From Pseudoxanthomonas sacheonensis (GTDB taxonomy: Bacteria > Pseudomonadota > Gammaproteobacteria > Xanthomonadales > Xanthomonadaceae), in assembly GCF_010093305.1 (NCBI RefSeq), contig NZ_PDWS01000003.1, positions 62,001 to 126,000 on the forward strand: a stretch of DNA of 64,000 nt. Reading direction: 5' to 3'. The stretch's first letter is position 1. The number at the start of each line of letters is the position of its first letter. A program made the position numbers and the translations under genes. Under the pieces are notes generated by a model. The model made no database searches. It had not been told where the DNA came from and saw only the letters and a list, made by a program, of their open reading frames with translations. Shown in pieces: positions 16,438 through 23,736 of this stretch.

Positions 16438-17832
16438 ATGCCCGTCCATCCCGCCTTCGACACCGCCCTGCTGCAGCGTTACGACCGCCCCGGGCCGCGC
16501 TACACCTCCTATCCGACCGCGCCGCAGTTCTCGGCCGAATTCGGCGCCGAAGCGCTGCGCGAGGCGGCCGAAGCCAGCAATGGCGATCCGATACCCCGGC
16601 GACTGTCCCTTTACGTGCATGTGCCGTTCTGCACGAGTCCCTGCTTCTACTGCGGCTGCAACCGGATCATCACCCGCGATCTTGCGCGCGGCGAGGCTTA
16701 CCTGGCGCGGCTGTACCGCGAAATCGCGATGACGGCCGAGCTGTTCGACCGCGACCGCGAGGTCATCCAGCTGCATTTCGGAGGCGGCACGCCGAATTTC
16801 ATGTCTCCGGCGCAACTCGGGGAAGTGGTCGGCGCCTTGCGCCGCCAGTTCCACTTTTCGGATTCGCCCAGCCGCGACCTGTCGATAGAACTGGACCCGC
16901 GCTTCATTTCGCCCGAAGACGTCGGCGCGCTTGCGGCGATCGGCTTCAACCGCGCCAGTCTCGGCGTGCAGGACTTCGACCCCGACGTCCAAGCGGCCGT
17001 CAACCGCATCCAGTCGGTCGAAGAAACGATCGCGATCATCGAAGCCTGCCGCCGCCACGGCATGCGTTCGGTCAACGTCGACCTGATCTATGGCCTGCCC
17101 AAGCAAAGCAAGGCGGGCTTTGCGCGCACGCTGGATACGGTGATCGCGGCCCGGCCCGATCGGCTGGCTGTGTACAGCTATGCGCATCTGCCGGGGATGT
17201 TCAAGCCGCAAAGGCGGATCGACGCTTCCGACCTGCCGTCCGCGGAAGCCAAACTGGGCCTGCTGGAACTGGCGATCGAGAAACTCACGGTCGCCGGCTA
17301 CGTCTATATCGGCATGGATCATTTCGCGCTGCCCGGCGATGACCTTGCCCTGGCCCAGGAGCGCGGCACCTTGCATCGCAACTTCATGGGATACACCACC
17401 CATGCCGATACCGACCTGATAGGACTCGGGGTCAGCGCCATCAGCCACATCGGCGATTCCTTCAGCCAGAATCCACGCGACTTGCCCAGTTGGCAGTCCG
17501 CTATCGACGAGGGCCGGTTACCGGTGTTCCGCGGCATGCGCCTGAGCGAGGACGACCAATTGCGGGCCGATCTGATCCAGCGGCTGATGTGCCAGGGCGA
17601 AGTTCCGATCGACGCTTTGGAGCGGCGATACGGCATCGATTTTCCGACCTATTTCGCCGAATCGCTGGCGAAGCTGCAGCGTCTGGTCGCCGATGGCCTG
17701 GCGCGGATGGAACCGGACCGGATCGTGGTGACATCGCCCGGGCGGCTCTTGCTGCGTAATATCGCGATGTGTTTCGACCGATATCTCGACAAGCCTGCCT
17801 GCGAACCGCAACGGTTCTCCCGCGCCATCTGA
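16438..17832 (+). CDS. hemN: Oxygen-independent coproporphyrinogen III oxidase (HemN)
   Basis: The 464-residue radical-SAM enzyme decarboxylates coproporphyrinogen III to protoporphyrinogen IX without oxygen, in the cytoplasm. The start matches HemN (YDRPGPRYTSYPTAPQF). The Fe-S motif is in VPFCTSPCFYCGCN (Cys-x3-Cys-x2-Cys, about residues 62-70), followed by IQLHFGGGTPNFMS and the HemN C-terminal domain with HADTDLIGLGVSAISHIG. Length is as usual (about 455-465). It is followed after 7 bp by fnr, so both share the upstream FNR-type promoter. It would supply haem for cytochromes and NO reductase during denitrification. Confidence 0.95.
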   Translation: MPVHPAFDTALLQRYDRPGPRYTSYPTAPQFSAEFGAEALREAAEASNGDPIPRRLSLYVHVPFCTSPCFYCGCNRIITRDLARGEAYLARLYREIAMTAELFDRDREVIQLHFGGGTPNFMSPAQLGEVVGALRRQFHFSDSPSRDLSIELDPRFISPEDVGALAAIGFNRASLGVQDFDPDVQAAVNRIQSVEETIAIIEACRRHGMRSVNVDLIYGLPKQSKAGFARTLDTVIAARPDRLAVYSYAHLPGMFKPQRRIDASDLPSAEAKLGLLELAIEKLTVAGYVYIGMDHFALPGDDLALAQERGTLHRNFMGYTTHADTDLIGLGVSAISHIGDSFSQNPRDLPSWQSAIDEGRLPVFRGMRLSEDDQLRADLIQRLMCQGEVPIDALERRYGIDFPTYFAESLAKLQRLVADGLARMEPDRIVVTSPGRLLLRNIAMCFDRYLDKPACEPQRFSRAI

Positions 17833-17839
17833 GAACCGC

Positions 17840-18604
17840 ATGGAGACGAACGTGAGCGGCAGTGCTTTCCCGCGCCTGGATCGCCGTACGCTCGCCGACG
17901 ACGGCGATTCCCTGCATTTCTGTTCGACCTGCGCTTTCTCGCAAGCTTGCCTGTCCGAAGGCATGGACAAGCGATCCTTGATGGATCTGCACATGCTGGT
18001 CGAGCATGTCGGTCCGCTGCATGCCGGCGAACATCTTTTCCGCGAAGGCGATCCGTTCGAAGCCATCGCCGCGGTCCGCGCCGGCACCGTCAAGACCTAC
18101 GTGACCAGCCGCGACGGTCACGAGCAAGTGCTGGATTTCCATCTGCCCGGCGAAGTGATCGGGCTGAACGCGATCGACGGCGACCGTTATCCCTGCAACG
18201 CGGTGGCGCTGGACACGGTGATGCTGTGCCGTTTCTCGTTCCCCCGGATCTCGGTATTGGCGGCGCGCCTGCCGGGGCTGCAACAGCACCTGTTCCGGCT
18301 GATGAGCCGCGACATCGGCCGCGCCTCGCTGTTGGCCGGCGACTATTCCGCCGATCAGCGCATGGCGGCGTTTCTGGTCGGATTGTCGCGGCGGCTCGCA
18401 GCCCGTGGTTTTTCGCCCGATCGCTTCCAGCTGACCATGGCGCGCACCGATATCGCCAACTATCTGCGGCTGGCGCCCGAGACGGTCAGCCGCGTGCTCA
18501 AGCGCCTGCAGGACGAGGGGACGCTTGCGATCGACCGCCGCGAGGTGGAGCTGATGCGGCGCGGAACGCTGGAAACGCTGGCCGCGCCGATCCTGCGCCA
18601 GTGA
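17840..18604 (+). CDS. fnr: FNR-type oxygen-sensing transcription activator
   Basis: The 254-residue protein carries the FNR cluster ligands: Cys28-x2-Cys31-x5-Cys37 in FCSTCAFSQACL, and the fourth cysteine in VMLCRFSF, aligning with Cys20/23/29/122 of E. coli FNR. A Crp-type sensory domain and helix-turn-helix follow (about 190-240: GFSPDRFQLTMARTDIANYL, then LAPETVSRVLKRLQDEG). The E-x2-SR recognition helix specifies TTGA half-sites, the half-site of the ten boxes in this window. It should bind a [4Fe-4S] cluster without oxygen and activate transcription. It sits in an operon with hemN behind one of those boxes, so it is probably autoregulated. Confidence 0.93.
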   Translation: METNVSGSAFPRLDRRTLADDGDSLHFCSTCAFSQACLSEGMDKRSLMDLHMLVEHVGPLHAGEHLFREGDPFEAIAAVRAGTVKTYVTSRDGHEQVLDFHLPGEVIGLNAIDGDRYPCNAVALDTVMLCRFSFPRISVLAARLPGLQQHLFRLMSRDIGRASLLAGDYSADQRMAAFLVGLSRRLAARGFSPDRFQLTMARTDIANYLRLAPETVSRVLKRLQDEGTLAIDRREVELMRRGTLETLAAPILRQ

Positions 18605-18662
18605 GCGGCACTGCCGCGCTCCCGTTCCCGGGAACGGCATTCATACGCTAGCGCGGCAACCC

Positions 18663-18704
18663 TTGACCTAGATCATGGCGAGCTCGGGATGCGCGGACCA
18701 CCAT
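18663..18704 (+). promoter_or_regulatory. FNR/DNR-type activator site and -10 of norB
   Basis: The box TTGACCTAGATCAT is at 18663-18676, and CACCAT at 18699-18704 starts 29.5 bp from its centre. Transcription would begin near 18711, leaving a 20-nt leader that contains GGAGAG before the ATG at 18731. Confidence 0.65.
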
Positions 18705-18730
18705 GCGGGCACTCGCACTGGAGAGCCGCC

Positions 18731-21061
18731 ATGAGCAACACCCGCAAGCTGTGGACGGCCTTGGCCGTGCTGCTGATCTGTTCCTTCTCGGTGCTGCTGT
18801 GGGCAGGCGGCGAGATCTTCCGCGCCGCGCCGCCCATGCCGGAAAAAGTGCTGGCCCAGGATGGAACGGTCATCTATACGCGCGCCGACATCGAGCAGGG
18901 GCGGCAGGTATGGCAGTCGATGGGCGGCATGCAGCTTGGCTCGATCTGGGGCCATGGCGCATACGTGGCGCCGGATTGGAGCGCGGATTGGTTGCACCGC
19001 GAGGCCATCTGGATACTGGACATATGGTCGCGGCAGGAGGACGGCAGCGCCGCTTATGCGCAGCTGCCCGCCGAACGGCAGGCCGCCCTGCGCGGCCGTC
19101 TGCAGGAAATGATGCGCGCCAACACCTACGATCCTGCGACCAGGACGATCACGCTCAGCCTGGACCGTGCCGCCGCGGTGTCGAACGTGGCCGCGCATTA
19201 CGTGAGCCTGTTCGGCAACGATCCGGCCACGCTCGAGCTGCGTGAGGCGTATGCGATGAAGCAGGACACCGTCGATACCGTCGAACACAGGCGGGCGTTG
19301 ACCGCCTTCTTCTGGTGGACGGCCTGGGCCGCGACCACCGAACGCCCGAGCGCGGCCGGCGATGCGCTCGTGCCGGACAAGACCGGCGTGGTCGGCAAGC
19401 AGGTCACCTACACCAACAACTGGCCGAACGAACCGCTGGTCGGCAACACTCCGCCGCCTGCGATGTGGGTGTGGTCGGCCTTCAGCGTGCTGTTCCTGAT
19501 CGCCGGCATCGGCGTGCTCGGCTGGCACCATGCGGTCAGCCACGACAAGGAGGAGCGCGGGCACGCGATCCCGGCCAGCGACCCGTTCGCCGCGCTGCGG
19601 ATCACCCCCTCGATGCGCGCGGTGGCCAAGTATTTCTGGGTCGTGCTGGCGCTGTTCCTGGCCCAGATCCTGCTGGGTGCGGTCACCGCCCACTACCAGG
19701 TCGAGGGCCAGGAGGCTTATGGCTTCGCGCTGTCGCAATACCTGCCTTATTCGCTCGCGCGCACCTGGCATACGCAACTGGCGGTGCTGTGGATCGCAGT
19801 GGCGTGGCTGGGCACCGGTCTGTACATCGCGCCGATGCTGTCCGGGCATGAGCCGAAATTCCAGCGCTTCGGGGTCAATTTCCTGTTCGTATCGCTGCTG
19901 ATCATCGTGGTCGGCTCGTTCGCCGGCCAGTGGTTCGCGGTGATGCAGAAGCTCGGCCTGAAGCACAACTTCTGGTTCGGCCACCAGGGCTGGGAATACG
20001 CCGACCTGGGCCGCTTCTGGCAGTGGTACCTGTTCGTCGGCCTGCTGTTGTGGGTGGCGCTGGTGGGGCGCGCGTTGTGGCCGGTGCTGCGCAACAAGGC
20101 CAACGAGGCGCGGCACATCGTCGGGCTGCTGTTCCTGTCCACGGCGTGCATCGGCCTGTTCTTCGCCTCGGCGCTGATGTGGGGCGAGCACACCCACATC
20201 TCCGAGGTCGAGTATTGGCGCTGGTGGCTGGTGCACCTGTGGGTGGAAGGATTCTTCGAAGTGTTCGCGACCGCGGTGATGGCGTTGATCTTCACCCGTC
20301 TGGGCCTGATCAAGACCTCCACCGCGACGGTGGCGGTACTGTTCGCGACGATCATCTTCATGGCCGGCGGCGTGCTCGGCACCCTGCACCACCTGTACTT
20401 CGTCGGCACGCCGACCTCGGTGGTGGCGCTGGGCGCGAGCTTCAGCGCGCTGGAAGTGGTGCCGCTGGCCTACATCGGTTTCGAGGCCTACCACACCTGG
20501 AAACTGGGGAAATCCACCCCGTGGATGGCGCGCTACCGCTGGCCGGTGATGTTCTTCATCGCGGTGTCGTTCTGGAATCTGGTCGGCGCCGGACTGTTCG
20601 GCTTCCTGATCAACCCGCCGCTGTCGCTGTACTTCATGCAGGGCCTGAACCTCACGCCGCTGCACGGCCACACCGCGCTGTTCGGCGTGTACGGCATGCT
20701 CGGCATCGCGCTGGTGCTGTTCTGCCTGCGCGGTTTGCGCGGACAGATGGTGTGGGATTCCAGACCGCTGAAGCTGTCGTTCTGGTGCCTCAACATCGGC
20801 CTGGCGCTGATGGCCCTGCTGACCCTGTTGCCGCTGGGCACGATGCAGTTGCTGGCGGCGATCGAGCATGGCTACGCCTATGCGCGTTCGGCCGAGTTCA
20901 TGCAGCAGCCGATCGTGGAGATGCTGGTATGGATGCGGGTGCCGGGCGATACGATCTTCAGCATCGGCGCGGTCGCATTGGCCTGGTTCGTGCTGCGGCT
21001 GTGGATAGCGCCACGGCGCGAAGCGGCGCTTGCGGGAAACGCCGAAGCCGGCGACGCCTGA
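18731..21061 (+). CDS. norB: Quinol-dependent nitric oxide reductase (qNOR, single-subunit)
   Basis: The 776-residue inner-membrane enzyme reduces two NO to N2O with electrons from quinol. It has an N-terminal helix plus a large periplasmic cytochrome-c-like domain without haem-binding CxxCH (about 35-220), typical of the one-subunit qNOR (NorZ). A haem-copper-oxidase-like core of about 12 helices follows, with invariant His residues in ARTWHTQLAVLWIAVAW, LWVEGFFEVFATAVMALIF and LGTLHHLYFVGTP. ATG 18731 has GGAGAG upstream. There is no norC or norQD nearby, as expected for qNOR. The promoter has an FNR-like box. Confidence 0.95.
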   Translation: MSNTRKLWTALAVLLICSFSVLLWAGGEIFRAAPPMPEKVLAQDGTVIYTRADIEQGRQVWQSMGGMQLGSIWGHGAYVAPDWSADWLHREAIWILDIWSRQEDGSAAYAQLPAERQAALRGRLQEMMRANTYDPATRTITLSLDRAAAVSNVAAHYVSLFGNDPATLELREAYAMKQDTVDTVEHRRALTAFFWWTAWAATTERPSAAGDALVPDKTGVVGKQVTYTNNWPNEPLVGNTPPPAMWVWSAFSVLFLIAGIGVLGWHHAVSHDKEERGHAIPASDPFAALRITPSMRAVAKYFWVVLALFLAQILLGAVTAHYQVEGQEAYGFALSQYLPYSLARTWHTQLAVLWIAVAWLGTGLYIAPMLSGHEPKFQRFGVNFLFVSLLIIVVGSFAGQWFAVMQKLGLKHNFWFGHQGWEYADLGRFWQWYLFVGLLLWVALVGRALWPVLRNKANEARHIVGLLFLSTACIGLFFASALMWGEHTHISEVEYWRWWLVHLWVEGFFEVFATAVMALIFTRLGLIKTSTATVAVLFATIIFMAGGVLGTLHHLYFVGTPTSVVALGASFSALEVVPLAYIGFEAYHTWKLGKSTPWMARYRWPVMFFIAVSFWNLVGAGLFGFLINPPLSLYFMQGLNLTPLHGHTALFGVYGMLGIALVLFCLRGLRGQMVWDSRPLKLSFWCLNIGLALMALLTLLPLGTMQLLAAIEHGYAYARSAEFMQQPIVEMLVWMRVPGDTIFSIGAVALAWFVLRLWIAPRREAALAGNAEAGDA

Positions 21062-21086
21062 ACCGGTTCGGGGATGGGGCACGGAA

Positions 21087-21112
21087 AACGGGGCGGCGAT
21101 TGCCGCCCCGTT
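21087..21112 (+). terminator. Hairpin after norB
   Basis: A perfect 11-bp stem (AACGGGGCGGC / GCCGCCCCGTT) with a GATT loop lies 26 bp after the norB stop. The run of T after the stem is short, so termination may be partial. It separates norB from the nnrS promoter box 26 bp further on. Confidence 0.6.
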
Positions 21113-21137
21113 CGCGTTCGCGCCAGGCGGCGTGCGG

Positions 21138-21179
21138 ATGATCTGGGTCAAGGCGGGGCCGGCGTCGCTGCCGCATTCT
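21138..21179 (+). promoter_or_regulatory. FNR/DNR-type activator site and -10 of nnrS (predicted leaderless)
   Basis: The box ATGATCTGGGTCAA (21138-21151) departs from the consensus only in its first base. CATTCT at 21174-21179 starts 29.5 bp from the box centre. The predicted transcription start is 21186, the A of the nnrS ATG, and no ribosome site precedes that ATG. Confidence 0.6.
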
Positions 21180-21185
21180 GGGCGC

Positions 21186-22415
21186 ATGGAAAAGCTCATC
21201 CTCGCCGCTCCAACCCTGTCGCCGCGTCTGTTGGCTGCGGCCCCGCATCGGCTGATGTTCTTCATCGGCGCCAGCAACCTGCTGCTGGCGATGCTGTGGT
21301 GGGCGGCGTGGCTGGCCGCGGTGCGCTGGCCGGCGCTGGCGATGCCGCAGCCCAGGCCCTACGCGGGCTGGCTGCACGCGTTCGTGATGCAGTACCAGGT
21401 GCTGCCCAGTTTCATCTTCGGGTTTTTGCTGACCACCTTTCCGCGCTGGATGGGGTTGCCGGAATTGGAGCGCTGGCGCTACGTGCCGGTGGGCATCGGC
21501 ATCTTCGGCGGCCAACTGGCGACCTTGCTCGGCGCGCTGGGCTGGGAAGCCGGGATCACGGTCGGCCTGCTGCTGACGCTCGGCGGCTGGAGCGCCGGAC
21601 TGCTCGCCCTGGCGCCGCTGCTGTGGCGCGAACGCGGCGCCACCTGGCATGCGCGTTCGTGCTTCGCATCGCTGCTGCTGGGCTACCTGGGCTTGCTGGG
21701 TTTCATCGCATTCCTGCTGGGCGGTTCGCCGCTGTATGTATTCGCCAGCATCAAGCTGGGCAGCTTCGGCCTGCTGTTGCCGATATATGTGACCGTGGCG
21801 CACCGCATGTTTCCGTTCTTCGCCGGCAACGTGGTGCGCGGCTACGAGCCCTGGCGTCCCCTGTGGTTGTTGGGTGTTTTCTGGCCGCTGTGCCTGGGGC
21901 ATCTGTTGCTGGAATTGGCACATGCCTACGCCTGGTTGTGGCTGGTCGACGTGCCGCTGCTGGCCTTGTTCGCGACGATGCTTTGGCGCTGGTGGCCGCG
22001 TGGTCCCAAACCGGGATTGTTGACAGCGCTTTTCATCGGTCTGGCGTGGTTGCCGCTGGCATTCTGGCTGTACTCGGTACAGAGCATCTTCTACGCGATG
22101 ACCGGCGTGTACTGGCTGGGGCGCGGCCCGGCGCATGCGCTGTTCGTCGGCTTCTTCGGCAGCGTGCTTATCGCGATGGTGACCCGGGTGACCCAAGGGC
22201 ATTCCGGCCGGCCACTGGTGATGCCCGTCGTGGCATGGTTCGCCTTCGTCTCCATCCAGCTGGTTGCGATATTGCGAGTGGCGGCTGAAGTCCTGCCCGA
22301 CGCAGGGGTCTGGCAGACGTTGGCGGCGGTGGGCTGGCTGGCGGCATTCCTACCCTGGCTGTTGCGTATCGGCCGCATCTATCTGGCGCCGCGCGCCGAT
22401 GGCAAGCCCGGCTGA
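21186..22415 (+). CDS. nnrS: NnrS-family haem-copper membrane protein
   Basis: The 409-residue protein has about 12 membrane helices and the NnrS hallmarks: HRLMFFIGASNLLLAMLWW, YAGWLHAFVMQYQVLPSFIF, VAHRMFPFFAGNV and RVTQGHSGRPL, which contain the conserved histidines and the G-H-x-G-R motif. NnrS proteins contain haem and copper and lessen nitrosative stress; they usually sit in denitrification regulons. ATG 21186 was chosen over an upstream in-frame codon inside norB because the FNR-like promoter lies between them. A SirB2-like gene follows 19 bp downstream. Confidence 0.9.
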   Translation: MEKLILAAPTLSPRLLAAAPHRLMFFIGASNLLLAMLWWAAWLAAVRWPALAMPQPRPYAGWLHAFVMQYQVLPSFIFGFLLTTFPRWMGLPELERWRYVPVGIGIFGGQLATLLGALGWEAGITVGLLLTLGGWSAGLLALAPLLWRERGATWHARSCFASLLLGYLGLLGFIAFLLGGSPLYVFASIKLGSFGLLLPIYVTVAHRMFPFFAGNVVRGYEPWRPLWLLGVFWPLCLGHLLLELAHAYAWLWLVDVPLLALFATMLWRWWPRGPKPGLLTALFIGLAWLPLAFWLYSVQSIFYAMTGVYWLGRGPAHALFVGFFGSVLIAMVTRVTQGHSGRPLVMPVVAWFAFVSIQLVAILRVAAEVLPDAGVWQTLAAVGWLAAFLPWLLRIGRIYLAPRADGKPG

Positions 22416-22434
22416 GGCCGGCGGGAAAGTCACG

Positions 22435-22836
22435 ATGATCGAGTTCTACCCGCAAATCAGGAGCGTGCACATCCTCATGGTGCTGTTGAGCGGCGCGCTG
22501 TTCGCGTTCCGTGGAATCGGCGTGCTCACGGGCGCGCGCTGGCCGATGACGCTGCCGTTGCGTTGGGCCAGCTACGCCATCGACACCACCTTGCTGACCG
22601 CGGCGCTGATGCTGCTGACGATCCTGCCGTGGGCGATGTTCGGCAACGGCTGGCTGGCGACCAAGCTGGTGCTGTTGGTCGTCTACGTGTTGCTGGGCAG
22701 CCTAGCATTGGGACGCAGCCGCAACGCGCGCACGCGTGCTTGGTGCTATGCCTCTGCCGTGGCGGCCTACCTGCTGATCATCGGCACCGCCCGCGCGCAT
22801 CATCCGCTCGGTTGGTTGCACTTATGGCCGGGATGA
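22435..22836 (+). CDS. SirB2-family membrane protein
   Basis: The 133-residue protein has four membrane helices and the SirB family pattern IRSVHILMVLLSGALFAFRG, then PMTLPLRWASYAIDTTLLTAALML and HHPLGW near the end. It starts 19 bp after nnrS and is probably its operon partner. SirB2 proteins are of unknown biochemical role; the conserved histidines suggest haem or metal binding, and such genes are often beside nnrS. ATG 22435 was chosen for the family start MIEFYPQ. Confidence 0.8.
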   Translation: MIEFYPQIRSVHILMVLLSGALFAFRGIGVLTGARWPMTLPLRWASYAIDTTLLTAALMLLTILPWAMFGNGWLATKLVLLVVYVLLGSLALGRSRNARTRAWCYASAVAAYLLIIGTARAHHPLGWLHLWPG

Positions 22837-22857
22837 GCGTGATGGATCGAATGCGCT

Positions 22858-23121
22858 TCATGCCGATTCGGTGACGCTCCCGTCCGTATCGATCACAAGA
22901 CGCAGACGCCGCTTTCCGAAGTAGAATGTCAGCCGGTAACGTCCCTCATCTTCGCCGATGCCCCGCTCGCACAGGGTGGAGATCTTCCCCTCCTGCAACC
23001 GTGCCTGGACCTGCGAAGGTTCCATTCCAAGCCCGTTGCCGATAATGCTGGTTTCCATTTCGATCGGAGCAGCGCTTCGCGTCGATCCTTTCACGGCCCG
23101 ATCAGCGCGACAGTAAGGCAT
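22858..23121 (-). CDS. Small protein resembling DUF6522, in the denitrification cluster
   Basis: The 87-residue product has a conserved-looking core: GLGMEPSQVQARLQEGKIS, then CERGIGEDEGRYRLTFYFG and LVIDTDGSV. This resembles the small DUF6522-type proteins found near nitrite-reductase genes, recalled from memory and not verified. No signal peptide is present. ATG 23121 overlaps the stop of the 65-residue gene before it (23102-23104), so the two are coupled. It is transcribed away from nirK and towards the SirB2 gene, with which it converges. Confidence 0.6.
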   Translation of the reverse strand: MPYCRADRAVKGSTRSAAPIEMETSIIGNGLGMEPSQVQARLQEGKISTLCERGIGEDEGRYRLTFYFGKRRLRLVIDTDGSVTESA

Positions 23122-23299
23122 GACGGATTGGCGCCGGGTCCGGCGTCGGCAGGCGATCCAGCATCGCGAACGAATCGCCGCTACCGGCAGGTCCGCCATA
23201 TGCGCGCACGCTGCAGTCCACACCTGCGGCGTACAGCGCTTCAGAGACACCGAACCGTGCCAGCGGCTCGAATCCATCCCACTCCCATTCGCGGCCCAT
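23102..23299 (-). CDS. Small hypothetical protein, first gene of a two-gene FNR-box operon
   Basis: The 65-residue product (MGREWEWDGFEPLARFGVSE, then YAAGVDCSVRAYGGPAG, ending HALLSR) has no recognised domain. ATG 23299 was chosen because AAGGGAG lies seven bases upstream and the predicted start of transcription is 33 nt upstream. A longer reading from 23410 would begin within a few bases of the FNR-like box at 23415-23428 and would contain the whole 23367-23380 box. The next gene overlaps its end by 20 bp. Its place suggests a role in nitrite or NO metabolism. Confidence 0.55.
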   Translation of the reverse strand: MGREWEWDGFEPLARFGVSEALYAAGVDCSVRAYGGPAGSGDSFAMLDRLPTPDPAPIRHALLSR

Positions 23300-23338
23300 T
23301 GCCGGACTCCCTTCACTCACCGTTACCGGCGTGGTTCC

Positions 23339-23380
23339 ATCAAACCGCTTCGTGTCGGCCAGGGCTCTGATCCTGGTCAA
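23339..23380 (-). promoter_or_regulatory. FNR/DNR-type activator site and -10 of the two small reverse-strand genes
   Basis: On the minus strand the box reads TTGACCAGGATCAG (23380-23367). TTTGAT at 23344-23339 starts 29.5 bp from its centre. Transcription would start near 23332, 33 nt before ATG 23299. Confidence 0.6.
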
Positions 23381-23414
23381 GCCGCGCCGCTTTTCCGCGG
23401 ACTTGGCCATCCGC

Positions 23415-23456
23415 TTGATCTAGATCATGTATGGCCGGGCCATCGAGGACTAGCGT
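23415..23456 (+). promoter_or_regulatory. FNR/DNR-type activator site and -10 upstream of the AOX remnant and nirK
   Basis: The box TTGATCTAGATCAT is at 23415-23428, and TAGCGT at 23451-23456 starts 29.5 bp from its centre. Predicted transcription begins at 23463, leaving a long leader of about 270 nt before nirK at 23733. No closer box for nirK was seen. Confidence 0.65.
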
Positions 23457-23514
23457 ACGTGCATGGATGGGACGGGCCCTATGCGCGTCCACCGATGCTG
23501 GGATACGGCACGAC

Positions 23515-23736
23515 ATGGGAAATCTGGACGCTCACCACGGCATCGGCGACTGGTCCGACCGCGTGGCCTTCGGCATCAGCCGCAGCTTGCGGTTGCTGGC
23601 CGGCGCCTTCTTCGCGGAGTGCCATGGAAATCCGGGCATGGCGACGCGAACCACGGTTTCGCCGATGCGTTGCGCAACGCGACCGCTGCTATCGATCCGG
23701 ACGGCCGAAACATCGCTCACTAGGGGAACACCATGA
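23515..23736 (+). pseudogene. Possible N-terminal remnant of an alternative oxidase
   Basis: The frame from ATG 23515 (or 23467) encodes DAHHGIGDWSDRVAFG followed by LRLLAGAFFA. This resembles the start of bacterial alternative oxidases, which read D-x-HH-x-P-x-D-x-SDR-x-A-x-G and LR-x-x-A-D-x-FF just before the diiron domain. After that the similarity is lost (ECHGNPGMATRTTVSPM) and the frame stops at 23736, overlapping the nirK start. None of the diiron E-x-x-H motifs is present. It would be a deletion remnant lying in the nirK leader. The assignment is from remembered family sequence and is tentative. Confidence 0.3.

Noticed and set aside
18622..18637. 16-bp perfect palindrome CCGTTCCCGGGAACGG after fnr
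   Set aside because: It has no loop and no T run, so it is not supported as a terminator; no evidence ties it to a regulator.
18668..21277. Very long open frame on the minus strand over norB
   Set aside because: It lies antisense to a clear qNOR gene, its product is rich in Arg, His and Gln without any domain, and high GC content lengthens antisense frames.
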